Positions 1 through 6,450 of a stretch of DNA of 11,733 nucleotides are shown in pieces. This DNA is from CAZWZG01 sp964638245. GTDB taxonomy: Bacteria > Pseudomonadota > Alphaproteobacteria > Rhodobacterales > Rhodobacteraceae. Made by a program: the position numbers and the translations under genes. Numbering within the stretch: the first letter of the stretch is position 1; each line of letters opens with the position of its first letter. The stretch lies in contig CAZWZG010000095.1 in the NCBI GenBank assembly GCA_964638245.1, positions 1-11,733 on the forward strand, read 5' to 3'. Below the pieces are notes generated by a model, which did no database searches, was not told the origin of the DNA, and worked only from the letters and a program-made list of their open reading frames with translations.

Positions 1-16
1 TGTTTCACGTGAAACA
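1..16. promoter_or_regulatory. parS: parS site 1 (ParB-binding, centromere-like)
   Basis: The first 16 bases read TGTTTCACGTGAAACA, a perfect palindrome identical to the canonical bacterial parS consensus. ParB, encoded about 3.3 kb downstream, is known in this family to load at such sites and spread as a CTP-dependent clamp. The right half supplies the GTG start codon of mnmG (bases 9-11) and its next codon AAA. The left flank lies outside the window, so any extended palindrome there cannot be seen. Confidence 0.95.
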
Positions 17-1874
17 TAGTGATTTTGATGTTGTTGTCGTTGGTGGCGGACATGCAGGCGTTGAGGCCTGTCATGCAGCTGTGCGCATGGGAGCTCGAAC
101 CGCGCTCTTAACGCTTAAGGTTGCCTCCATAGGTGTTATGTCATGCAATCCAGCTATTGGCGGTCTCGGAAAGGGCCACCTTGTCAGAGAAATCGATGCC
201 CTTGATGGGATTATGGGACGCGTTGCGGATAAGGCTGGCATTCAATTTCGTCTTCTCAATCGCCGTAAGGGACCTGCGGTACAAGGACCAAGGACGCAAG
301 CTGATAGAGAAATATATAAGACGGAAGTACAAAGTGAGCTTTCATCTCTAAGAGATCTAACCATCCTCGAAGCGGAGGTGGACGATGTAATCTTCGAGCG
401 CGGACGGATACGAGGTGTGCGTTTGACAGATGGCTCCGAGGTTCGATCCAAGGCGTGTGTTCTGACGACGGGAACCTTTCTCGGGGGAATGATCCATATT
501 GGCTCCGAGAGACGCGCCGCAGGACGTTGGGGTGAAGACCCGTCTAACAGGCTGGCGGATAGACTGGTCGATCTTGGTCTTGATCTCGGTAGGTTAAAAA
601 CAGGGACACCACCGCGCCTCGACGGTCGTACGATTGATTGGTCGGGACTAGAGATGCAGCCCGCGGACGAGGAACCCACACTATTCTCATTCCTTCATAA
701 AGAGCCATTTTTCCAACAAATTGCCTGCGGAATCACGCATACGAATGAGGTGACGCACGAAATCATTCGAGCAAATCTGGACCAGTCGGCATTGTATGGC
801 GGGCATATCGAAGGGAAGGGTCCGCGTTATTGTCCATCTGTGGAAGACAAGATCGTCCGTTTTGCGGAAAAATCATCTCATCAGATCTTTTTAGAACCAG
901 AAGGCCTATCAACCAGCACAGTCTACCCGAACGGGATTTCAACATCTCTACCGGCCGACGTTCAAGAAACTTTGGTGCGTTCAATCGTTGGGCTTGAAGA
1001 CGCTCAAATCCTTCAGCCGGGGTACGCGATAGAATATGACTACGTCGATCCAAGGGCTTTGTCTTTGTCGCTCGAATTGCGCACATTGCCTGGCCTATAT
1101 CTAGCGGGCCAGATCAACGGAACTACTGGATATGAGGAAGCCGCGGCACAAGGTCTGGTTGCGGGCTTGAATGCAGCGGCCAGTGCCCAAGAAAATGACC
1201 CGATCCATTTTCTGCGATCAGAAAGCTACATTGGTGTCCTTGTCGACGATTTAACCACACGAGGAGTGAGTGAACCTTATCGTATGTTCACATCGCGTGC
1301 AGAGTTTCGTCTGTCCTTGAGGGCTGACAACGCGGATCAGCGTTTGACTCAAAAGGGTATAGACCTGGGTTGTGTTGGTGAGACAAGAAAAGTGGCATTC
1401 CTGGATAGACTGTGCGAGCTGGACACACTCCGAGACCGCCTTCAATCAACAAAATTCCATCCAAAAGACATATCCGAGGTTGGGGTCAAAGTATCAAACA
1501 AAGGGCCATCGCGATCTGCTTGGGATGTTCTTTCATTTCCCGACGGCTCTCTTGATGCTGTACGAAGGCTGATGCCAGAACTGCAAAAGGTCCCTTTTGA
1601 TGCTCTCGAGCAACTGAAAAAGGATGCGACATACTCTCGCTACTTGGAGCGGCAATCAAAGGATATTGCTATGCTCCGGCGCGATGAGCTGCAAGAAATT
1701 CCTAAAGACTTCGTCTTTCGTGGATTGCCAGGGCTTTCCAATGAGATCGCTTCCAAGCTCGAGGATGTCCGTCCGTCTAACATTGCTCAAGCATCACGTG
1801 TCGAAGGAATGACGCCGGCAGCGCTTACTTTGATTCTTGCGAAAATTCGTCGGGCCAAGCGCCAATCTGCATGA
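9..1874 (+). CDS. mnmG: MnmG (GidA), tRNA uridine-5-carboxymethylaminomethyl modification enzyme, FAD-binding subunit
   Basis: MnmG works with the GTPase MnmE in the cytoplasm to install the carboxymethylaminomethyl (or aminomethyl) group on U34 of certain tRNAs. The 621-residue product is close to the usual length of about 620-630. An N-terminal Rossmann FAD motif GGGHAG is at residues 12-17. The conserved cysteines are in SCNPAIGG (Cys46) and RYCPSVEDK (Cys275). The family signatures GPRTQADR (about residue 95) and AGQINGTTGYEE (about 366-377) are present, as is the C-terminal helical region ending in VEGMTPAA. The frame is open to the window edge, but GTG at base 9 gives the N-terminus MKHSDFDVVVVGGG, which fits the family. 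No ribosome-binding site can be judged because only 8 upstream bases are visible. The start codon lies within parS. The stop overlaps rsmG as ATGA. Composition is AT-richer than genes to the right. An upstream mnmE is likely but unseen. Confidence 0.96.
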   Translation: MKHSDFDVVVVGGGHAGVEACHAAVRMGARTALLTLKVASIGVMSCNPAIGGLGKGHLVREIDALDGIMGRVADKAGIQFRLLNRRKGPAVQGPRTQADREIYKTEVQSELSSLRDLTILEAEVDDVIFERGRIRGVRLTDGSEVRSKACVLTTGTFLGGMIHIGSERRAAGRWGEDPSNRLADRLVDLGLDLGRLKTGTPPRLDGRTIDWSGLEMQPADEEPTLFSFLHKEPFFQQIACGITHTNEVTHEIIRANLDQSALYGGHIEGKGPRYCPSVEDKIVRFAEKSSHQIFLEPEGLSTSTVYPNGISTSLPADVQETLVRSIVGLEDAQILQPGYAIEYDYVDPRALSLSLELRTLPGLYLAGQINGTTGYEEAAAQGLVAGLNAAASAQENDPIHFLRSESYIGVLVDDLTTRGVSEPYRMFTSRAEFRLSLRADNADQRLTQKGIDLGCVGETRKVAFLDRLCELDTLRDRLQSTKFHPKDISEVGVKVSNKGPSRSAWDVLSFPDGSLDAVRRLMPELQKVPFDALEQLKKDATYSRYLERQSKDIAMLRRDELQEIPKDFVFRGLPGLSNEIASKLEDVRPSNIAQASRVEGMTPAALTLILAKIRRAKRQSA

Positions 1875-2509
1875 AAACCGCCCAAGAACGCCTTCAAGTT
1901 GAGTTCAGTGTTTCACGTGAAACACTGGAAAAGCTGGATGCCTACGTTGCGCTGATTGCTCGCTGGACTAAAAAGATAAACCTCATCGGCCCGGGCACGT
2001 TGTCCAGCGCTTGGGATCGACACATACTTGATTCCGCACAAACTGTTTTGCTCACGGGTGACTCGAATGTTTCACTTGCCGATTTTGGGTCCGGTGCCGG
2101 GTTTCCGGGAATGGTTCTTGCTATTCTTCGGCAAGGCCAAGGATTTGTCGATGAAGTTCATCTTATCGAAAGCGACCAGCGCAAAGCCACCTTCCTAAGA
2201 ACAGTGGCGCGTGAAATCGAACTCTCTTTAACTGTACATGCAAAGCGCATTGAATTATTGGACCCGCTTAACGCGGATGTTGTTGTGGCTCGTGCGCTAG
2301 CTCCTCTTTCCGATCTCTTGAAATTTGCGCACCGACATAGCCACGACAAAACCAAAGCAATCTTTCTCAAGGGACAAGGTGTCAACGAGGAGATCCGGTC
2401 AGCTTTGGTCAACTGGTCCTTTACCTACCACCTGCATCAAAGCATAACCAACTCGAATGCTTGGATCATCGAGCTTGGAGATATTCGTGAACAACGCAAC
2501 TCAGGCTGA
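1871..2509 (+). CDS. rsmG: RsmG (GidB), 16S rRNA guanine-527 N7-methyltransferase
   Basis: RsmG uses S-adenosylmethionine to methylate N7 of G527 in 16S rRNA; loss in other bacteria gives low-level streptomycin resistance. The 212-residue protein has the family's expected features: the INLIGP segment (about 36-41), RHILDSAQ (50-57), the SAM-binding loop DFGSGAGFPG (71-80), the acidic post-loop segment LIESDQRKATFLR (98-110) and the VVVARALAPL motif (137-146). Its ATG shares the sequence ATGA with the mnmG stop, so translation is probably coupled. Residues 14-18 (VSRET) are encoded by the second parS site, a placement common in alphaproteobacterial rsmG. The 3' end overlaps the preferred parA start by 23 bases and carries the parA ribosome-binding site. 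Confidence 0.95.
   Translation: MKTAQERLQVEFSVSRETLEKLDAYVALIARWTKKINLIGPGTLSSAWDRHILDSAQTVLLTGDSNVSLADFGSGAGFPGMVLAILRQGQGFVDEVHLIESDQRKATFLRTVAREIELSLTVHAKRIELLDPLNADVVVARALAPLSDLLKFAHRHSHDKTKAIFLKGQGVNEEIRSALVNWSFTYHLHQSITNSNAWIIELGDIREQRNSG
1909..1924. promoter_or_regulatory. parS: parS site 2, inside rsmG
   Basis: A second perfect TGTTTCACGTGAAACA sits inside the rsmG reading frame. It runs from the last base of Ser13 through Thr18, so it encodes V-S-R-E-T. The flanks extend the symmetry by three bases on each side (CAG at 1906-1908 and CTG at 1925-1927), giving a 22-bp perfect palindrome. It lies 1,908 bp from site 1 and about 1.4 kb upstream of parB, in line with the known clustering of parS around parAB. 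Confidence 0.95.
2477..2480 (+). promoter_or_regulatory. Ribosome-binding site deciding the parA start
   Basis: GGAG within the 3' end of rsmG lies 6 bases before GTG at 2487. Neither the in-frame ATG at 2457 nor the one at 2529 has a comparable site, so this favours the GTG. Confidence 0.6.
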
Positions 2510-3323
2510 GTCAGCAGAATCCAGCAAGATGGCTCCGACCCCGCTCCAGATCATTGCCGTTGCGAACCAAAAGGGTGGCGTTGGAAAGACCACGACGGCG
2601 ATAAACCTTTCAGCGGCGTTCGCAGAAGAGGGATACAACGTACTGCTCGTTGACCTTGATCCGCAAGGTAACGCATCTACCGGGCTAGGGATTGATTCCG
2701 CGGCACGCAAACATACAACATATGATGTTCTTGTTGATTCCATGCCCCTGTCAAAAGTTATTCTGGCAACGGAAGTGGATGGTTTGGTCATCGCCCCTGC
2801 AACGACTGATCTGAGCTCGGCCGATCTGGATATGGCAAACGATCAGGGGCGCATTTTTCGGCTGAAGACTGCTCTTGCGGACCCTTCGCTTGCGCCGTTC
2901 GAGCTCGACTATGTTCTAATTGATTGCCCGCCGTCACTTAGCCTTTTAACGATCAACGCTATGGTTGCCGCAAACAGTGTTCTTGTTCCGCTTCAAAGTG
3001 AGTTCTTTGCGTTGGAAGGCCTTTCGCAGTTGATGCTGACCATGAGAGAGGTCAGGCAAACCGCAAACCCTGATCTCCGGATCGAAGGCATCGTTTTGAC
3101 CATGTTCGATGGTCGCAACCGCCTAAGCCAGCAGGTCGAGCACGACGCGCGCGAGACTTTGGGCGAGCTCGTCTACGAAACCATCGTGCCACGGAACGTC
3201 CGCGTGAGCGAAGCACCATCATTCGCTCTGCCCGTTACCGAGTATGACAGTGAGTCGAAAGGCAGTCTGGCGTATCGAGCATTGGCCCAAGAAATAGTAG
3301 CGCGGCAAGAGAAAAACACATAA
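2487..3323 (+). CDS. parA: ParA (Soj-like), chromosome-partitioning ATPase
   Basis: ParA is a deviant Walker-type ATPase that dimerises on the nucleoid with ATP. ParB stimulates it, which moves parS regions apart after replication. With the GTG start the protein has 278 residues. The deviant Walker A motif KGGVGKTT is at 29-36, the A' motif VLLVDLDPQGNAS carries Asp56 and Asp58, and Walker B is YVLIDCPPSL with Asp146. I prefer GTG 2487 because of the GGAG six bases upstream. An in-frame ATG at 2457 would give 288 residues with a longer rsmG overlap and no clear binding site. ATG 2529 would give 264 residues, starting just before the conserved IIAVANQKGG core, and remains possible. The gene overlaps the end of rsmG and is followed after 9 bases by parB, so the four genes look like one transcription unit. 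Confidence 0.95.
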   Translation: MNNATQAESAESSKMAPTPLQIIAVANQKGGVGKTTTAINLSAAFAEEGYNVLLVDLDPQGNASTGLGIDSAARKHTTYDVLVDSMPLSKVILATEVDGLVIAPATTDLSSADLDMANDQGRIFRLKTALADPSLAPFELDYVLIDCPPSLSLLTINAMVAANSVLVPLQSEFFALEGLSQLMLTMREVRQTANPDLRIEGIVLTMFDGRNRLSQQVEHDARETLGELVYETIVPRNVRVSEAPSFALPVTEYDSESKGSLAYRALAQEIVARQEKNT

Positions 3324-3332
3324 TATAGTATA

Positions 3333-4229
3333 ATGGCTGAAAAGAAAAAATCTCAGAGAGGGGGGCTTGGTCGCGGACTTTCAGCCCTCATGGCAGAAAC
3401 GCAGCCGACGGTAGCGTCTGAAGGCGCGGCTCAGGCCACAGCACCGGAACGGTTTGTCCCGATTGAGCAAATTCATCCGAACCCGGATCAGCCGCGCAAG
3501 GTTTTCAATGAAGACGCGCTTTCAGAGCTTGCCGGGTCCATTGCCGAAAAAGGGTTAATCCAGCCGATCATCGTTCGGACCGCTCCGGGCGGTGACGGAT
3601 TTCAGATCGTTGCGGGTGAGCGGCGTTGGCGCGCAGCGCAGCGCGCGCGTCTCCACGAACTCCCAGTCGTTGTTCGAGAATTTACCGACACCGAAGTTCT
3701 TGAAATCGCAATCATCGAGAACATCCAGCGCTCCGATCTCAACCCGATCGAAGAAGGGCGCGCCTATGCGCAACTGATGGACCGGCACGGACACACGCAG
3801 GATCAACTCTCCACGGCCCTGGGCAAAAGCCGGAGCCATATCGCCAACACGATGCGTCTCCTGAAGTTGCCGGAGCCGGTTCTGGATATGGTTCAGGACG
3901 GGCAGCTTAGCGCGGGTCATGCTCGGGCGCTCTTGACGACCGACGACCCGCTTTCGATTGCTCGTCAAATCGTGAAAGCCGGACTTTCGGTGCGCGAGGC
4001 AGAGCGTCTGGCCAAGAAAGACAGCACGAAGGCGCTTAAGCCGAGCACTGCGCCCAGCTCACAAAAGGACGCCGACACCGTCGCAATCGAGCAAGAGTTG
4101 TCGGCGACCCTTGGTGTCAAAGTCGAAATTGATCACCGTGAAGATGGTCGGGGCAAGTTGATCCTGTCCTATTCGACGGCTGCCCATCTTGATGACCTAT
4201 GCCGTCTGCTCACGAAGTCTGAGTTTTAA
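3333..4229 (+). CDS. parB: ParB (Spo0J-like), parS-binding CTPase clamp
   Basis: ParB recognises parS, binds and hydrolyses CTP, slides along DNA as a clamp and stimulates ParA. The 298-residue protein is of usual length. It begins with the ParA-interacting segment GLGRGLSALM (about 11-20). This is followed by the CTP-binding domain with IHPNPDQPRK, the GERRWR motif at residues 95-100 and ENIQR at 129-133. A helix-turn-helix, TQDQLSTALGKSRSHIANTM, lies at about 154-173, and a C-terminal dimerisation region follows. The ATG at 3333 is set by the conserved N-terminal motif, yet no Shine-Dalgarno sequence precedes it: the 9-base spacer after parA is the AT-rich TATAGTATA. Translation may depend on coupling to parA. 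The stop codon overlaps the convergent hemW stop (shared TTAA at 4226-4229). Its targets are visible at 1-16 and 1909-1924. Confidence 0.96.
   Translation: MAEKKKSQRGGLGRGLSALMAETQPTVASEGAAQATAPERFVPIEQIHPNPDQPRKVFNEDALSELAGSIAEKGLIQPIIVRTAPGGDGFQIVAGERRWRAAQRARLHELPVVVREFTDTEVLEIAIIENIQRSDLNPIEEGRAYAQLMDRHGHTQDQLSTALGKSRSHIANTMRLLKLPEPVLDMVQDGQLSAGHARALLTTDDPLSIARQIVKAGLSVREAERLAKKDSTKALKPSTAPSSQKDADTVAIEQELSATLGVKVEIDHREDGRGKLILSYSTAAHLDDLCRLLTKSEF
4226..4229. other. Shared palindromic stop of parB and hemW (TTAA)
   Basis: The palindrome TTAA gives the TAA stop of parB on the plus strand (4227-4229) and the TAA stop of hemW on the minus strand (4228-4226). The convergent genes therefore overlap by 4 bases with no intergenic space. 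I see no hairpin followed by a T-run here. Confidence 0.9.
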
Positions 4230-5356
4230 ACGAGTAGACGTTCAATCACTGCGTTCAGGACAAGGCGGCCGTCAGACGTTGCCGAAAAACGATCGCTCGA
4301 AAGTTCAATAAAGCCTTCTTCGGAAAGGGTTCTTAGGCGATCGAGCGTGTCTTTTCCAAGTGCCCTGCGGGTCCAATCGATTGGGACGCCTTCGGCTAAC
4401 CGCAGCCGCATCATCAACTGTTCTTCCGCACGGTCGAGATCTGGAATGGCTTCGTTCACGCAGTCTCCAGACCCAGCTTCCGCTGCTGCGATCCACTGAC
4501 CTGGCATCTTGTGGCCCTCCGTAGCATACCAAGTGCCATCAAGTTGAATGCGCCCATGCGCACCCGGGCCTACACCAAGATACGCGTCACCGCGCCAGTA
4601 CACCAAGTTGTGGCGGCTTTCCGCGCCTGGTCGGGCGTAATTTGATACTTCATAAGCTTCAAATCCTGCTTCAGCACAGCGCGCCGTCGTTAAGTTGTAC
4701 AGGTCTACAGCCAGGTCTTCATGTGGCAACCCGCGCAATTTACCCGCTACGTGGCGCGCGCCGAACGCAGTGCCATCCTCAATGGTCAGTTGATACAGCG
4801 ACAAGTGGTCTGCGGCCAATTCAAGCGCGCGATCCAGTTCGTCTGACCATTGAGGCAGGGTTTGGTTCTGACGGGCATAAATCAGGTCGAGGCTTATGCG
4901 CGGAAAGATGTCCCGCGCGACCTCAAAAGCATGGGTCGCCTCGGATGCGGTATGCAAACGTCCAAGCGCACTCAAATCCTCGTCGTTCAATGCCTGAACA
5001 CCGATGGAAAGCCGATTGACTCCCGCGTCACGGTAGGCCTCGAACCGCGTTGCTTCAAAAGAAGTTGGGTTGGCCTCGAGCGTGATTTCAATGTCATTGG
5101 ACAGGCGCCACTCTTTTGTGATCACACCCAAAACAGATGCGACCGTTGACGCCTCCATCAGGCTTGGTGTCCCGCCGCCAAAGTAGATACTGGAAACGAT
5201 ATTGTCCTGCGTTAGAGACGCATATCGCCGAAGCTCCGAGCCGAGTGCCTTGGCCCAGCGCGACTGATCTACGTTGCTGACGACATGACTATTGAAGTCA
5301 CAATAGGGACACTTCGCAGCGCAGAAGGGCCAATGAACGTAAATGCCAAAGGCCAT
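4226..5356 (-). CDS. hemW: HemW-type radical SAM protein (heme chaperone; often labelled oxygen-independent coproporphyrinogen oxidase)
   Basis: HemW proteins bind a [4Fe-4S] cluster and heme, and are thought to deliver heme to membrane hemoproteins. They are often misnamed HemN. The 376-residue product has the radical-SAM cluster motif C-x3-C-x2-C at Cys12, Cys16 and Cys19 within CAAKCPYCDF. The SAM-contacting GGGTP is at 60-64, LEANPTS at about 93-99, HNLVYW (family HNxxYW) at 249-254 and GVGPGAH at 261-267. True HemN coproporphyrinogen dehydrogenases are longer, around 450 residues, so the length and the HNxxYW motif favour HemW. The ATG follows the rdgB stop by one base (TGA-g-ATG read on the minus strand), which suggests translational coupling in an rph-rdgB-hemW operon. 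Its stop is shared with convergent parB. Confidence 0.93.
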   Translation of the reverse strand: MAFGIYVHWPFCAAKCPYCDFNSHVVSNVDQSRWAKALGSELRRYASLTQDNIVSSIYFGGGTPSLMEASTVASVLGVITKEWRLSNDIEITLEANPTSFEATRFEAYRDAGVNRLSIGVQALNDEDLSALGRLHTASEATHAFEVARDIFPRISLDLIYARQNQTLPQWSDELDRALELAADHLSLYQLTIEDGTAFGARHVAGKLRGLPHEDLAVDLYNLTTARCAEAGFEAYEVSNYARPGAESRHNLVYWRGDAYLGVGPGAHGRIQLDGTWYATEGHKMPGQWIAAAEAGSGDCVNEAIPDLDRAEEQLMMRLRLAEGVPIDWTRRALGKDTLDRLRTLSEEGFIELSSDRFSATSDGRLVLNAVIERLLV

Positions 5357-5357
5357 C

Positions 5358-5918
5358 TCAGGCGCGCAACGCCTCGGTCAAGGCAACGATGGACCTACCC
5401 CGATGACTTATCGCGTTCTTTGCCTCATGGCTCATCTCCGCAAATGTCTCCTCATGCCCAAGCGGTTGAAACACGGGGTCATAGCCGTGTCCCAGCGCCC
5501 CCCTCATTGGCCACACAAAATGCCCTTCGGCACGCCCATCGAACACGCTTTCGGAACCGTCTGGGAAAGCTAGGACGAGCGTCGAGACGAACCGGCATGT
5601 CCAGGGCTGAGGCGCGCCCGATGCCAGCAATCGCGCGTGGCTCTTTTCCATCGCCATCACGAAGTCGCGCCCGTTTTCCGTTTCTGCCCAATCCGCCGTG
5701 TAAACACCCGGGGCACCGCCCAGAGCATCGATTTCGATCCCGCTATCATCGGCAAGACAGGGCAACCTACTTTCCTTGACCGCCGATTGCGCCTTGATGC
5801 GGGCGTTTTCAATGAAGGTGGTTCCCGTTTCCTCGGGTTCGGACAACCCGAGCTCCTTTGAAGACACCAGCTGGAACGGAAAATCCGCCATCAACGCGCG
5901 CATCTCTTCCAGCTTGCC
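5358..5918 (-). CDS. rdgB: RdgB (HAM1-type) dITP/XTP pyrophosphatase, 5' end lost in assembly gap
   Basis: RdgB hydrolyses non-canonical purine triphosphates (dITP, ITP, XTP) to monophosphates, keeping them out of DNA and RNA. The visible 186 residues cover nearly all of the protein, from the GKLEEM segment onwards. TGTTFIENA and LADDSGIEIDALGGAPGVYT carry the catalytic/metal-binding acidic residues, GHGYDPVF forms part of the base-binding site, and NAISHRG lies near the C-terminus. Compared with the E. coli protein only about 11-20 N-terminal residues, including the start codon, are missing, hidden by the N-run. A continuous frame through the N-run into rph is an artefact of gap length. The stop (TGA, 5360-5358) is one base from the hemW start. 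Confidence 0.93.
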   Translation of the reverse strand, partial: GKLEEMRALMADFPFQLVSSKELGLSEPEETGTTFIENARIKAQSAVKESRLPCLADDSGIEIDALGGAPGVYTADWAETENGRDFVMAMEKSHARLLASGAPQPWTCRFVSTLVLAFPDGSESVFDGRAEGHFVWPMRGALGHGYDPVFQPLGHEETFAEMSHEAKNAISHRGRSIVALTEALRA

Positions 5919-6018
5919 NNNNNNNNNNNNNNNNNNNNNNNNNNNNNNNNNNNNNNNNNNNNNNNNNNNNNNNNNNNNNNNNNNNNNNNNNNNNNNNNNN
6001 NNNNNNNNNNNNNNNNNN
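5919..6018. other. Assembly gap (run of exactly 100 N)
   Basis: Exactly 100 consecutive N separate the rdgB and rph fragments. One hundred is a customary placeholder for a gap of unknown size. The missing part of Rph (about 131 residues by comparison with the 238-residue E. coli protein), its stop, a short spacer and the first RdgB residues would need roughly 450 bases. The true gap is therefore probably several times longer than shown, and coordinates to its right are nominal. Confidence 0.97.
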
Positions 6019-6338
6019 CCAAGCGCGACCCGATCCACACCCGCCCGCAGGGAACGACCAATAAGCCGTTGAATTTCCTGCGTTCTTCCGGACTGACCGT
6101 TCTTCGCCTCACGCCGCATCCGGCTGTGGGTTGCGCGCGGAAGCATGCCGTATTCCGCCGTCACCCAACCAAGACCCGAATTCTTCATCCAAGGCGGTAC
6201 GCGCTCTTCAAGCGAAGCGGTGCACAGCACATGCGTGTTTCCCATACGGATCAGGCATGACCCTTCTGCATGGGCGTTGACGCCGGTTTCAATGGAAACG
6301 GATCGAAGCGCGTCGGTGTCGCGTCCTGAAGGTCGCAT
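6019..6338 (-). CDS. rph: Rph, RNase PH, N-terminal 106 residues only (3' end lost in assembly gap)
   Basis: RNase PH is a phosphate-dependent 3'-5' exoribonuclease that trims the 3' ends of tRNA precursors and forms a hexameric ring. The visible part begins MRPSGRDTDALR and contains HAEGSCLIRMGNT, VLCTAS (37-42), the hallmark WVTAEYGMLPR (58-68) and GRTQEIQRLIGR (84-95). Arg85 corresponds to the phosphate-binding Arg86 of E. coli. The C-terminal half with the catalytic aspartates falls in the N-run. I chose ATG 6338 over the in-frame ATG at 6368. It has AGGAG at 6349-6345 with a 6-base spacer, and the protein then starts at the conserved MRP. The longer form would add ten unconserved residues. 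It is divergent from hrcA and looks like the first gene of rph-rdgB-hemW. I see no convincing promoter for it. Confidence 0.93.
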
Positions 6339-6344
6339 AAGGTT

Positions 6345-6349
6345 CTCCT
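6345..6349 (-). promoter_or_regulatory. Ribosome-binding site of rph
   Basis: CTCCT on the plus strand is AGGAG on the minus strand, 6 bases before ATG 6338. It decides the rph start in favour of 6338 rather than 6368. Confidence 0.75.
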
Positions 6350-6399
6350 GAAAAAGCGCCTCAGCCATAGCCTTGGCACCCTGAACACCGCAAGGGCAA

Positions 6400-6427
6400 T
6401 TGACCCTTGGCGCACAAGACCTTTAAT
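6400..6427 (+). promoter_or_regulatory. Putative sigma-70-type promoter for hrcA-grpE
   Basis: TTGACC (6400-6405, 5 of 6 matches to TTGACA) and TTTAAT (6422-6427, 5 of 6 matches to TATAAT) are separated by 16 bases, with hrcA starting at 6451. An inverted repeat, AAGGG-N7-CCCTT (6392-6408), covers the -35 element. I see no CIRCE element and no convincing RpoH-type promoter, so heat-shock control of this unit is not evident from the sequence. Confidence 0.5.
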
Positions 6428-6450
6428 TTGTCCCGTCGAGGCAGGACCCC

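Noticed and set aside
2069..2076. Half-parS-like TGTTTCAC in rsmG, with a second copy at 8215-8222 within mutS
   Set aside because: Only the left half matches; the other half is not present at either place, so neither is a parS site.
3324..3334. TATAGT/TATAAT strings before parB as a separate promoter
   Set aside because: No -35-like sequence lies 16-18 bases upstream of either, and a start from TATAAT would fall inside parB.
6364..6393. TTGCGG and TATGGC on the minus strand as an rph promoter
   Set aside because: Each hexamer matches the consensus at only three positions, with an 18-base spacer; too weak to call.
6339..6450. Search for CIRCE or a heat-shock RpoH promoter before hrcA
   Set aside because: CTTG strings occur but no suitably spaced -10 partner, and no TTAGCACTC/GAGTGCTAA pair is present.
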